This document shows positions 41,001 to 54,027 of a stretch of DNA of 64,000 nt, in pieces. Source of the stretch: Acanthamoeba sp. SK_2022b (lineage: Eukaryota; Discosea; Longamoebia; Acanthamoebidae); contig JANDJZ010000067.1 in the NCBI GenBank assembly GCA_027943245.1, positions 1 to 64,000 on the forward strand, read 5' to 3'. The notes below the pieces were generated by a model. That model was not told where the DNA came from. It saw nothing but the letters and a program-made list of their open reading frames with translations, and did not search any database. The stretch's first letter is position 1. The number at the start of each line of letters is the position of its first letter. A program made the position numbers and the translations under genes.

Positions 41001-42103
41001 TTATTACCCTTATTTATGTCTACGTCCACCCGTGCAGATCATCGATCGATTTTTCAACATTCTGAAGCGTTTCACGCGGATGGAGAGCAATCGCTTCAGC
41101 CCCTGGCGCCTTCGTCAGATCGACAACAATGGTGAGCAGATAGCACATGCACATCTACCATGTCATTCAACGCGTTTGAATTTATTTATTTATCTCTCAC
41201 AGGCGTCCAGGAGCTGCGACCAGTGTACCCCTTTGTCTACACGATTTGCCATTTGGTCTACCATCTGTTACGCCTGGCCGCCGCTGCGTCGCACCAGGCG
41301 GCTGCGCTGCTCATCTCCGACAAGAACTATCAATACGTGCTTCGACAACAGGTAACAGCGACCACCCCACCGTTTGCTGAATGGAGGGCTCCAACGGGTT
41401 CTGTCTTTGCTGCAGCTCAACAAGGAGATCAACAAACCTATCGTCACGCGGAGCTACAAGGGCAAGCTGGGCCTGGTGTCGCGCACGCTGAGCAAAGTGT
41501 TTGACAACAACCCGCGACTACTGAGCAAGGTGCCCATTGAAACCCAGCTGTGTATCCATTTTTTTTTATATCTCTGTTTTATTTATTTGTTTATTTTTTT
41601 ATTTACTTATTTTTTGCTCACCACCTTGCATCACCAAATACTGCAGGCCTCTACGGAATCCGAGGGAGATGTGCTACAAATGATCCATCTGCTTTGCGAT
41701 GCGCTCAAGGAATTCGACCACACTTCCACGACGCATTATGAAGCCGGGTACACGCCAACTCCACAGCGCAGAGCGAATGACACGGCGATGCTTCTTCTCT
41801 CTCTGACCTCGCTTTCCCATGTGGTGTCCCAGGTTCAACCACTTCTCCGTCCTGGCCAAGCTGTGCGAAGAAAATGCGGTGGCCATGCCGGCCTACCAGA
41901 ATGCCATCGTCAACGCCCTGCGCATCGGTCGGCAGAACAGCGCCTACACCATCTTCCTGCCCTCGAAGGTTGTCCCCCTAAGCAGCGAAATCGAATTGTA
42001 ATTGAGTGGTGGTGGCCATCGCTGACCCGCTCCGCCGCCGACAGGTGTCGGACGACGGTAAGCTTCTTATTTGCTTGCGACCCGATGAGGCCGACGTACG
42101 TCG

Positions 42104-42167
<64 letters not shown>

Positions 42168-44755
42168 AGTTTCTCTCTCGGCTTATATGCAGCCATTGAT
42201 TGGTAGGAGAATCCGAGCGAGAGCGGGGCTTGGTATGACCTCACGAGCAATGCCTTCCCCAACGCGCGCTACGGACACATCTACCACTACTACGCCGCGA
42301 TGACCAACCTCTTTGCCAGCCTCTGCATTGTACGCCCCCTTCTCGTCTAGCTGGCGCATCGACTCGTCGCTCCTGCGTAACCGGCGACGGCATGCTCCCG
42401 CAGGGACGCAACTACAACTCGATGCGGCTCCTGCTCCGCGATAATCTACTCCTCAACAGCCAGCACACGGCCAAGGTCACAGCCCCCCCTCTTCCTCTCC
42501 TTTCTCTCACGATCGTGTCTGACTCCATTGGCGTTGTGACCTTCGCACAGGTTTTGACTTCGATCGCCGGGTTCAGCCCGTCGTCCTTGTTGGCCATGTA
42601 CTGGCGGACCATGCTCCACACGTTTGTGGACAAGTACCCACTCACCTCGCTCAAGCCCATCAAGATCTGGGTAAGTTCTCCTGCATGATCACTCCAATTT
42701 TAATTAAATTAATAACATTAAATATTTTTTCGTACATTTTTTGTGTTGCTCTGCGGGTGCGCTGACTGTAGACTTGCTTGGTAGGCTCCTCTGCTGGGTC
42801 AGAAGAAGTTGGCGACCGAACTCAGTCGGCGTCGGTACACGGCACTGCTCAGCGAAGGTGATAGAGCATCGCTTGTCGCTCTCTATGGTGCCATCCGAAG
42901 CCAGGTCTCCCCTCCACCGCATCGCTGCTGTCCATGTCACACACATGATCGCGTGTGTTGGCGATGACGAACTGACACATTTGGTCGGTTTGTCGCTGCA
43001 GCTCCGGTCCATCACCAATCCACTTCACTACGTCGAGTACCCACACAAGGAGCTCTTGTTTGAGGTGGGCTCACCTCTCTCTCCCTCTGCTCGAGACGTC
43101 CTGCTCGTTTTGTGCAACTTTTGTGCTGACCTTCTCGCGTGTTGGGTCGCGTTGCCTCTGCTCGCTGCGTGCGCAGGCGATCAAGATGCTGCGCTTCCTG
43201 ATATCCTTCCGGCTCGTGGGCGAGAACGACTTCCTGTACCCCACGTCGTTCAAGCGGCATTTCCGACATCTGGACAGCACGTCGTCGGACGACGAGGACA
43301 GGTTCATCCACCAGGGCGACCTGGCCGACGACTCTGTCGACGACCCCACTCACCCGCTCCTGGGTATTGGCCCCTCCCCACGGACCACCCACCACAGCAA
43401 CCATCCGTTCGGGCTCGAGAGAAAACAATCACTGATGATTTGCGGATCGCCGCAGGGCACCTGCTCACGATCTTGCGCTGTCGCCGCGACCAACTGGCGT
43501 CGGCGGCGGAGGAGGCCACTCTGGTTGAGACGAAGAAGGAGATCTGCCAGATACTGGACCTCATGTTTGACGTCGCGACCAACACGCGCGTCCTCGAGCT
43601 CCTCCGAACCGTGCAGGCCAAATTTGTCGATACTCCTCCGGCCCAAGGTACCTTCCCAGGCCGGCTCGACTCACATTAATATTAAATAAATGAATATAAA
43701 TGAATGAATGAATGAATAAATAATATGGTAACAATGGGCAATCGCACAGACCAGGCGAGGTTTCCGTTCCTCGGCCTTGCAAAGGACCGGGCGGCGGCGC
43801 AGCTGGACATCAGCGCGCTGCACAGGCTGGCCTCGCGCTGTCTCGACGAAGACCCGCTGCAGTTTCGCAAGCAGGCGAAGACGGCCTACAAGCTGGCTCT
43901 GCGCCACGAGCTGATGTGGTCGCTGGGCGAGATCGGCGACGAGCGAAACACGGGCAGGGCCCTGGGCTTCTTGCCGGCGACCGCGCGCATCTCCATGGAC
44001 GTGCGACGCGGCGGGCAGCCAACGGGCGACGCCGCGCGTGGCTGGCGTCACCGGCCGAGCAAGTCCGATAGCCGGCTGGCCATCTTCAACTTGAACGACC
44101 AGGGCATCGACTTGGACGCCGTCATGGTCAGCCTCTTCGACGAGGGCGAGCCGTACTTCATCTCCGCCGCGCTGGACCTCATCAGGCGCAACCGAAGGTA
44201 CAGGCGCACTGTAGGCCCCTTTGCCCGCCGCGTTCCCCCTCCTCCATTACATGAGATTGACGATTGGGGGCGATGTGAACAGCCACATCGACGAAGTGTG
44301 GCACGGCATCAACAAGCTGCAGGTGCTCGTGGAGGAGCAGTCCTGGCAAGCCTACCTTGTCATCCGCAAGCAGACAAAGCTGCTACGCGCGCAACAGGTA
44401 CAGCCACTGCGCGACTTCAGCAAAGTCGACCTGCGCGTCCATCACGACTGACTGGCCTGCTCGTTGGGCATGTGGGCGGCACGCAGGCCGATCCCGCTTT
44501 TCTGACCCAGCCGCACGCCAACGAAGCCATTCTGGCGCTGGCCGCCCTGCTCGACCCCGCGACGCTCGACCCCGAGCAGGTGCACGTCAACCAAAAGCTG
44601 GTGCGTAACATGTTTGTACACGAGGAGCTGCTCAACATTCTCAAGCGCCCGTGGGAGCTCAGCAAGGACCAGCCCATCATCTCCGCCTGCTGTCTTCTCC
44701 TCAAGCGGGTACCTGCCCGTCCGCTTTACTACTCCTGTGCCGCGCGTCGAGTTTT

Positions 44756-44786
<31 letters not shown>

Positions 44787-47700
44787 CACATACGCATCGT
44801 GCGCGCGCTCTGCACAGATGTGCGCCAACAACGGCGCGTGCCAAAGCACGCTCATGGCGCATATAGAGGTTCTGCTGTCGCGACAGCTGTGGCATTGCTC
44901 GGCGGTGGAGGACGTGGCCAGTGTGGTCCAGGCCATCTTCCAGGACAACCGCCTGTTGGCCTACAAGGCCAACGTGGCGCTCATCCAGCGGCTGGTCAGC
45001 TTTCTCGAGCTCGAGTCGGAGGACGCCCCTCTCGTCATGCCCTCCAGCTTCTCGTCGTTCTCGATCCCCGGCGAGGAGGACCGGGGCGAGCCGCAGCGCA
45101 CCAGCACGTCCGAAGGCGGCGTGGGCGGCACGACGTCTGTCGACGGCAAGGACTCGACGCTCCGGGACGACCGCCGCCGCATCCGACTCACCAAGGCCGT
45201 CGTGTCCACGCTGGAGGTGAGCCTCTGCCCCTCCTCTCTCAGTGTTACGCCCTCCACCTCACATACTGTCTCGTGTGATTGCGTGCACTGTCCCTGTCCC
45301 TGTACGCGTGACAGCGGTTGATCTACCCGCTCGAGGGCAGGGAGCCGGTGGCGAGCACGCAGAGCCTGGTCATCAAGCTCATCGAAAACAAGACCCGAGG
45401 GCTGGGCCTCCATTCTGCCACGGCCATCGCCATGAACATACACCACAACACCCAGGTAATGATGCATACGACTGGGGTTTGATATGGTTGGCCTTGGCCC
45501 TGACCCGATTGGGGAATACCGGTGTCCGTTCGTGGGTCTCGTTGGTACTACAGGTGGTCCGCTTGCTGGCCCTGTGCGCAGATCAGAAGAACTTTGTCGC
45601 GGAGAGCGCCTGCCAGAAGATTCTCTCGTTCAACGCGTGCTTGTCGATCGCCAACATGCCCAACATTCCTAACACGACCAAGGTAGGCATTCCACGACTC
45701 CCATTTCTAACTTTTATTTCAATCTTCACCAACCACAAACAAAACAAAACAAAACAAAACAAAACAAAACAAAACAAAACAATCAACAGGCTGCATACCT
45801 ACATTTTCTCGACGAAGTCTACCTGAACACGGAGGTCGACACCTACGAGGTACCCTGCGAACTTGCGCCATTTCTCCTGACAGATTGTGCGAGTGTGCAC
45901 GTTGCATGGGGTCTGACGAATGCGAGGGGGCAACGCGACGCAGATCCTGGAGGAGCAGCGACCGCTGTGGTTCCCTTCGCTGCTCGATTTCCTTGCCAAG
46001 GCCGTCCAGGAGCTGCGCCAGTTCGTGCTGGCCCTGCAAGACCGTCTGCAGGCGCAGCAGCAGCTGCAGCGAAAGAAGCAGAGGGACAGGGAGCGGCGCA
46101 AGGTCAACAAGAGGGGCACGGGCGTTCGCAGGAAGAAGGGCGGCAAGGGCAAGAGGAAGAGCAAAAAGGGCAAGCAGCGCGACGTCAAGGGCAAGCAGAA
46201 GGACAGCGACGCCGAGCTCACCGATGAGGACGGCGATGAGGAGGACGAGGTCGGAACCGTGAAGAAGGCCCGCAAGGCGTGCAGGATCGCCGATGAGGCG
46301 GTGAAAGACGACAGCGGCTACATGTTCCGCATTCTGTTGCCCTTCCTCTCGAACCTCTTTGGCGGCCCGTTCAATCCGCTCGAGCTGCCGACTGCGCAGG
46401 CAGACACGCAGGGGCTCGACCAGTCCATACCGGTATAGACATGTCCTCCCCCCCTCATCCTGCTTGACGAGTGGTCTGGTGAAAGAGAGAGCACAGTGCG
46501 TTGTCGGCCAACCACGAACTAACGCGTTTATCTGGCACAGTCGCTTCCTATTCCGACGATACTGGTGACTCCGGCAGATGCAACGATCAATCACGAGGCC
46601 CATGTCCCCGCCAAGCCCTACGAGTAAGTTGACCAGCCCAGCCATAGTTGTCGTATTTGTAGCGTTGGAGAGCGTGGGGGGAGGGTTGCGACTCACACCT
46701 TTCGGCCGGCGCGAGTGCAGTTTAAACGTCGACAACCAGCGAGCGCGGCTGGTGGCCAAGGACATCCTCGAGACGGCGTGCCACGTGTCCAAGCTCCTCG
46801 ACGGACTACTCGCCATCCAGAGCAAGAAGGACAGCGCCGTACGTATGCGCAGTCGACAAGAAATGCGCCTGGTTTGCGTGCATTCACCGCTCGGGGGGGG
46901 GGTGGCTATGCAGGACGACTCGTGCGCGCTGGACCTGCTCGGGCTCGACCATGTGTGTCGACTGATCGACATACTGCACCAGCGCGACGTGCGGCTGGAC
47001 GACTCGGCCAATGCCGAGCTCGATGACGAGGCAGCCCGACTCACCCACGATGGTGCGCGCGACTCGCCGGTGTGGCCACTCGACTGGCTCTCTATCGCTC
47101 ACTCTCTGTGCGCTATTGCTGGTTTTTCGCCAGACGTGGACGTCGACCTCGTGGACGAAGACCTGGGCCGGACCGCGGTGCTCAAGTCCGGCATGCACGC
47201 CACAGTGTTCAGCGTGGACGAGGAGGAGGACCTCGGCGCCATTGACTCGGTGCCCACCAAGCGTCTCGCCAACCGACTCACGCGGTATCGTAGGCCCCGC
47301 GTCAATTCTTTGTCGTTCTCGCGAGCATGCGCGTCCAACCGATGATCTGTTGCGATTCGTCGTCAGGTATCACGACCAGTTCTTGAGCTCCGTCAACGTG
47401 CGGGACCAGGCCATCCGGCCCAAGGGGCAGCTCTCGTCGGACAGCGACTCGTCGCCGCTTGCCGGTCGGCGGGAGATCGATCGCGTCACGCCGCGCTACG
47501 AGGAGATCGAGCTGGGCGAGGGACAGGAGGAGCCGACCGGTCTACGAGGCCTGTGGGCCAGCCTGTGGCGGCGGGCGCCACGCCGGCCTCGGGTCACCTT
47601 TGCGGAGGGCGAGGAGGGCAGGGAACGGGACGCCGCCCACCGGGCCGACGCGGCTGACGAGCTGCCGCTCTCAGTACTCGCCGGGGAGAGCGGCAGCGCG

Positions 47701-48655
47701 AGATTGCTCAAGCGACACCTCGATGAGCTCGAGACCACGCTGCGTCTCAAGGAACAGGACGTGTGGAGGGCACGTCGCCTGTCACCGCCGGTGCTCCGTC
47801 GCATGACTGACGTCTGCTGACGTCATCGTCGTTATCTCTCCCCCCAATAATATGCAGGACATGGCCACGCTGCCGGGCATGAGCCGATACACCACTAAGA
47901 GGGTCTTCATACGGCAGCTGGACGTTCGGGAGTCGTCAGGTGAGGCACATTTTCCATATTTTAATATCCTGTATAAATAACGATTATGTACCTATTTTTT
48001 ATAACTTTATGTGGACCAGTGCTCACTCACATTCTTGTGACCGCAGGGTTCAGCCAGCACATGGTCACCGAGCTTCACGTCTCGTGTTTGCGAATCCTGA
48101 GGTACACAGCCCCGAGCGATCCTCAACACTGGCTGCGTTCCTGGCCTCGCTTAACGCGTTCTTTGGCGGCAGAAAATTCCACCTGCGGTGGGACAGCGAA
48201 GACCGGAACCTTATCAAGGAGGCCATCATCTACACCTTCCCGCTGTTCCAGTCGGAGAGTCCGCAGGTCGTCTACGAGGCGTCCAAGTTCATGGTGGCGC
48301 TCATCAGCGCCAACCGCACCAACAAGTCCATCTACCAGAGAATCGACGACTGCCGAGCCTGGCGCAGCAGCGGCCAGACGTACAAGGTATGCTCGGCCAT
48401 CACTGCACGCGCAACGTCCGCAGTTTTTTTTCCCCAACCAATGATTTTCTTTTCATTTCGGTGCCCAGGGCGAGGACAGCATTCGGGCGTTCATGCTGAG
48501 CGTGTACACGTCGAGCGCCTCTACCTTCTTCGCCGACATCAAAAACCTCATCGAGCGATCGATCAAGCAGGTGGAGAGGTTCGTCTGGCCCCGTAACGAC
48601 AAAGTTCTACTGCGTTCAAGGGCACACTTGCTGATGGTTGCTGATTGTCTTAATC

Positions 48656-48733
<78 letters not shown>

Positions 48734-51700
48734 CCAGTATACGGCACAGCCTCAACTCCACCGGAGACCTGCTGGCGTCGTACGACCCTGCACCCATTCA
48801 CGCCGTCTTCGAGCTGCTCCAGCAGCTGTGCTCTCGCGACGACTTTCTGGACAGTATGGCCTTCAACAAGCTCTCCTCCTCTCTCTCGCTCCATCTCGCG
48901 CCCGTGCATTTACCTCGCATCGTCTCGTTCACAGGCGATGAACCGTACGAGGAGAAGGTCCGCATCAAACTGCGGCTGGCGGACCCGCAGCTCTACGAGG
49001 ACCTCCTCTACTCGGAGCAGATCAACCAGCAGAACAGGGAGCTGGAGCAAAAGCAGATCCAGCAGTACATGCGAAGCCAGCGGGCCGACGACGAGCAGCC
49101 CGACGGGTCATCGCGGGAGTGCTACAACATGATCTGGCTTGGGGTCAAGTACCTTCGAAAGCTGCGCCACGTCCTCATGAAGCAGAACGCCGCCCTGGTC
49201 ACGCAGGTGCGCGCAGCTCGTGCATTGACAAACCCGCGGGTGAGGCCACTCATTCTCGCCTCTCCTCGTGCCAGGTGCTGTACACTCTCATCGCCTTCAC
49301 GGAGGGCAGCGAGGAGAACATCGAGTACCTCATCAAGCAGGCCAACGTCGCCGACGTCGCCAATCCGCTGTACGTGTTGGTCCAGCTTCTAGCAACCATT
49401 ACGGATATCACCTCAGTTGTTGTGGTTTCTTTTCGACAGTATGCAGCTCTCCTATTTCAACGACGTGCAGACCCTTCCGGCGCTGAAGCTCACCAAGGAA
49501 CAGATCAAACTCATCACGGTATATGCCCGCTCGTTTACGTCACTTTTTTGTTTTAATTTCCTAATTCATTTCATTATTTCTCAAATTATAATTTTGGTAT
49601 TTAATTTAGACGGTCCTACTGGAGCTGCTGCTCGGGCTCGTGGAGGGCAATCCCAACGCCGACACGGTCCTGCATCTGGCTTCCAAGCTCGATTTCGAAA
49701 AGATGACCTCGTACGTTGTCATCGCTCTACGCGAACAGGCTGGTGGCCGGCTTGCCTGTCTCATGCCCGACACTATTGGTTATCAAACACATGGACAGGT
49801 CGTCCAAGGGGCAGCTCGACAGCCTACTGGGTAGTTTGAGCGACGCCCAGCCGATGAGCGGAGCAGCATCGAAGCGCCGCAGCGATGCGGGCCTGACCAA
49901 AAACAAGGGCAGGAGCCACAACGACCACGGCAGCGAGAGCGAGAGCGAGCCCGACGATGGCGACATTGATGAGCAGGCAAGCGGCCACTTCTACGTGTTC
50001 GACGAGTGGCTGGCGTCCAACAGCGAGGACAAGGACATCGACATATTCGGTGAGGAGGCTAGACTGCCCATCCTCTTCTTTATGCTCATCAAGATCCTCG
50101 TTCAAGGTATGAGCCACACGCACACGCACACGCACTACATATCATGCTACATCGGCTTAACGTGCGACTTTTTAGCCGACGGCAGCGAACGCTATCGTCG
50201 CATCTCGCGTATCCTGTTCCCGCACCGGACCAACGGGCATCTGGCCGACACAGCCACGCAGGCCAAGCACTTCCCCATTCAGATCGGTACTGTCACACTG
50301 GCCCAACGCACGCGCATAGGGGTCTGCGTGAAAGAGCCAACGCGCTGACCGATATTCTGGATCACGTTGTGTGCAGGCCAAATCGAGGTGGTGACCGACA
50401 AGCAGGACGGCAAGAAGAGCGGAGGCGCAATTCAGAGCGTGTATTTCCCGCTGCCTGCCGTGTGTGTCCAACACTGTTCGAGCCACGGCCGATGCTCCAA
50501 CGACTTTGCGCACCTCCAGGGCGCCTTCGTCAGCAACCCAGTCGAACAGACATGGGAAAGCGCCACCGAGCGCATCTCCACGTACGTCGCTCGCCCACCG
50601 AGGCGCTGCCATGTCATTTGCTTAACCGAAAATGACTGGTGTGGTGGTCGGCCAGGTTTGTGTCGTGGTGTGAGAACGTGCTGATAGACATGGAGTACGA
50701 GCAACGACGAGGAATGAACGCCAGGGCTACACGAAGCCGCACAGGTTGGCTGCACCACCACCAAGTTCTGTGTTCGTTGGCTACTGGGCTCGTGCTTAAG
50801 GCTGACCATTTTCTCTATTATTTTTTAATATTTGTTTTATTATTATTCATCTTTAATTTTAACATATAAAATTATAAAACATCGCCAGCGCTATCGTGGC
50901 TGCTGAGCAACAACAAGTACTTTGCCTGGTTCAGCTATCTGCTGGCCATCGTCATCAACGTGCTCATACTCGTCGGCTATGGACACTCTGACTACCGAGC
51001 CCCTGGGGTAGGCTCTCCCTCATTTTCTCAGACGCGCAGACATTCGGTTGACTGGCTACGTTAACGACACTGACCATGGCGTGGCAGGTCAAATGGCTGA
51101 CGATCACGCTGATGTCACTGCACGCAGCGTGCGCTGGCGTCATTCTACTCGTGTTGCTCTATACTCGAGCACCATCTGCCAATGCAAAACGGTTGCGCAT
51201 CGCCTCCTCCCTCCTCTTTCCCTCTATCCTTTGCTGCTTACCGGACCTCCGTTTGTTGGCGGGGAGCAGATGGGCAGAGTATCTGTCGACGTGGTCCCAT
51301 CTGGGCGTCGTCCAGACGCTGATCGGGACCAGCAACCGGGCGTCGCGCCCACGCCTGCAGAACATGCTCAAGATCAAGTCCGACCGCAAGAAGGCCATCC
51401 TCGCCCAACTCCAGCAGAGCCGAGCCACCGGCTTTTCCTGGCTGCTGCGTATGCGGTACCGTTTTACGAAGGAGGGAGGCCTGGGGAGGGGCGTCGCGCT
51501 GACGCTCCCTCGTCTTGTGCGTGTGCGTGTGCGTGTGCGTGTGCGTGTGCGTGTGCGTGTGCGTGTGCGTGTGCGTGTGCGTGTGCGTGTGCGTGTAAGA
51601 TGGATGGCTCATGTGCGGTATTGGGTGTGGACCGGATGGCACATCGGCACCGACCTGCCCCTCCTCTACCACGTGGTCTACTTTGCCACTTCGGTCCTCG

Positions 51701-52611
51701 GCACCGTCCAGTTTCCCTACTGGTACTGCTCCCCTCATCACACTCCCGCATACGGTGAACCGGTCTGACGTCGCGCGGTGAGCGCAGGTTCGTGTGCACG
51801 CTTTTCTTCATCGTCATCTGGAGCTCGCCTCTGCGCACCATTCTGCGAGTCATCCGCATGACCGGCTATCGCCTGTTCCTCATGGTACCGCACCCATATT
51901 TCGAATTTCAGTTTTTTCAAATAGCATACTATATAATTCTAATTTATTATTCTTTGTTATGCTAATCGTTGCTCTCGCACCACACCAAGGCTTTGCTCAT
52001 ACTGCCGGTCGTCTACGCCTTCTCGATATTTGGCTACCTGTTCTTGGCCAAGTACTACCCGCCCGAGAACAACGCCTACTGCGACACCGTCCTGCAGTGC
52101 ATGGTGTGCAACATGCAAATGGGGTGCGACCCAAGTCCAAAACGTGGCCGACACTGGACACGCAGGGGCGTCGTGGAGTAACACATTTCCGTACGCGCTG
52201 CGTGACGTGACGCACACAGGCTGCCGCTACAGGGCGGTCTCATCCAGGTGTTGCCCAACGCGCCCATCACGGACCAGTGGTGGGAGATTTTCGGCTGGGC
52301 CGTCTACCTCCTCGGCTTCTGGGTGGTGGTGGGCATGTTCCTCCTCAACATCTGTCTCGCCATTATTGTCGACACATTTGGCAGTACGCGTCGCCCTCCT
52401 CCTCCCCCACTTCTCTGCAATCCGTTGCCATCGCTCAATCGAGCGGATCTCCTCTCGCAGTGTTGCGCGATCGAGAGTCCGACTTCCGATCGTGGATCGC
52501 CAGCAATTGCTTCATCTGTTCGGTGTCGCGCGACAAGTTCCAGTCCCTGGGCGGTCGTTCGAGTACGAGTGGCTCCTCTCCCCGTTGTATCACGCGCTCT
52601 GACTCAGGTCG

Positions 52612-52673
<62 letters not shown>

Positions 52674-52998
52674 TGCGTACACGCCCAGTGTTTACGCGCC
52701 ACATCAGCGGCGAGCACGACCTGTGGCACTACCTATATTTCTTCGCCTTTCTCAAGTACAAGTGCGACGCCATCAAGCGACAGCGTAAGGCGCAGGACAA
52801 GTCGCGGGGGCTGAGCCACCTCCGCGCCGGATGGAGCGTCGACGGCGAATACGACGACAGCGGGCTCCCGCGAGACGACGATGTCGGCGCTAGGCCTAGC
52901 GAACAGGGGTGGCGCTCTTCCCTCCGTTTCACTCACGTTCAGCGCGAGATCTTCAAGAAAATCAACTCTGGCAGCGAGGTAATGCGCGCGCGCGCGCG

Positions 52999-53080
<82 letters not shown>

Positions 53081-53364
53081 ACTGGACATGATGCAATGGG
53101 GGAATGGGGTAGGAGGACATCTTGTCGATCTTTCCGATCGAGCGGTCGCAGGCGATGGAAGAGTTTGAGAAGCAGAACGAGGCAAACAAAGCGGAGCGCG
53201 ACCCCATTGTGGAGATCCACAAGCTGAAGAAGAAGATCAAGGACAACCATCAGCTGCTCAAACAGGTTATGCAACAACTCAACGCCAACAACACATTCGG
53301 TACGACCGGCCCCTTTGGCCTGAGTGATTGCCAGGGAGTGACGTTGCGTGGCTTGTGCGTCTAA
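38018..53364 (+). CDS. IP3/ryanodine-receptor-family intracellular calcium-release channel
   Basis: Sixty-two exons, all phase-consistent, give about 3242 residues, close to Dictyostelium iplA. In order: a beta-trefoil start (AIGDVVLLFSEDDDEMCIAP, TPLTYGQTIQLRHIATQKFL); MIR modules (LESFWRAAKV ... HSIFEVEILDDEKTISWD; VQIHSEAGDRWLHC); RIH domains and a long helical solenoid with a Lys-rich insert (46070-46215); then transmembrane helices (YFAWFSYLLAIVINVLILVG; VKWLTITLMSLHAACAGVI; LYHVVYFATSVLGTVQFPYW; FVCTLFFIVIWSS; LLILPVVYAFSIFGYLFLA). The pore helix and filter are MQMGLPLQGGLIQVLPNA, followed by S6 GMFLLNICLAIIVDTFG. The C-terminal zinc module is CFICSVSRDKFQSLG ... HISGEHDLWHYL, with a final coiled coil. 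It would release calcium from internal stores. Exons are 50-490 nt and introns 28-159 nt; two introns appear to be GC-AG. Confidence 0.9.
42107..42167. repeat. (CA)n microsatellite in a channel intron
   Basis: About thirty CA units lie in intron 42096-42206 of the channel gene. Confidence 0.95.
45736..45781. repeat. (AAAAC)n pentanucleotide repeat before an acceptor
   Basis: Nine AAAAC units occupy the 3' half of intron 45683-45789 and end eight bases before the exon. Confidence 0.95.
48657..48731. repeat. (GT)n microsatellite before an acceptor
   Basis: A GT tract of about 75 nt ends six bases upstream of the proposed channel exon at 48738. Confidence 0.95.
51516..51597. repeat. (GTGCGT)n hexanucleotide repeat running into an acceptor
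   Basis: About thirteen GTGCGT units fill intron 51456-51599 and run into the acceptor taag. Confidence 0.95.
52612..52671. repeat. (GT)n microsatellite in a channel intron
   Basis: About thirty GT units lie in intron 52554-52688, shortly before the acceptor. Confidence 0.95.
52985..53077. repeat. (GC)n then (GT)n microsatellite in the last channel intron
   Basis: A short GC run turns into a long GT tract inside intron 52979-53112. Confidence 0.95.
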
Positions 53365-54027
53365 GGTCAAACAAGCGGCATAGCGAGGGCAGCCTTGGGT
53401 GCCTCCACGATCAGCATCCCCTCGTGGAGACAGGATGTGTGACCAGCGGTGGACTGGAGGCCTGGCTGAGACAGCTGTTTTTGTGTGCTGATCACTCCAC
53501 ATTAGGTATACTTGCTCTTAAAGCAAATGATGGCTGGGATTGTTTCGCCCAGTGCAAGAGCCAAATCTCAAAAGCAGACATGCCATAAGTACAACATGGT
53601 CAGGAGGCTTCAATTTCAATTTATTCGAAGTTCAGCTCAACTAGCAAAGTTTATCTTATAAGTGAAAACCTTATCTACCTCCCCACCTTTTGAAGATCAT
53701 TTTGGAATTTGGAGATAGGGAGGTATAGGTTCATTCAGCTAGATCTCAATGGCGCAGGCTGAATGACAACACTTGATATGTAATGATGTTGTGCTATCCT
53801 GAACATTTCCTGATCTTTTCTTCACTTTTCTTTCCTTCTTGGTCGGTTTCGGGCGAAGGTGGTCCCTTCAAACTAGCTGCCCTGGTATTGGTGGCGCAAT
53901 AAGAACCAGGTTTCAAACCTATCTGCGTGCACAACACCGGCCAGGACAACAAGTGGAGGACACGGCCACATAAATTCTATTTGCTTCAAAGATTTCTAGC
54001 GAAGGGGACCAAGAGATCGGCAACTAT
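53365..54027. other. Intergenic region between channel and RNF213-like genes
   Basis: This 663-nt spacer is much less GC-rich than the flanking exons. No convincing exon was seen. The segment 53600-53800 is AT-rich and may hold the channel 3' UTR and the promoter of the next gene. An additional short 3' exon of the channel (a donor-like GGTACG follows NNTF near 53298) cannot be excluded. Confidence 0.5.

Noticed and set aside
42107..42167. Regular repeat arrays considered as CRISPR or satellite DNA
   Set aside because: The units are 2-6 nt with no spacers and lie in introns. They are microsatellites.
51088..53364. Channel domain considered as a TRP, polycystin or voltage-gated channel
   Set aside because: The zinc module CFICSVSRDKF...HDLWHYL after S6 and the RIH/MIR architecture upstream are specific to the IP3R/RyR superfamily.
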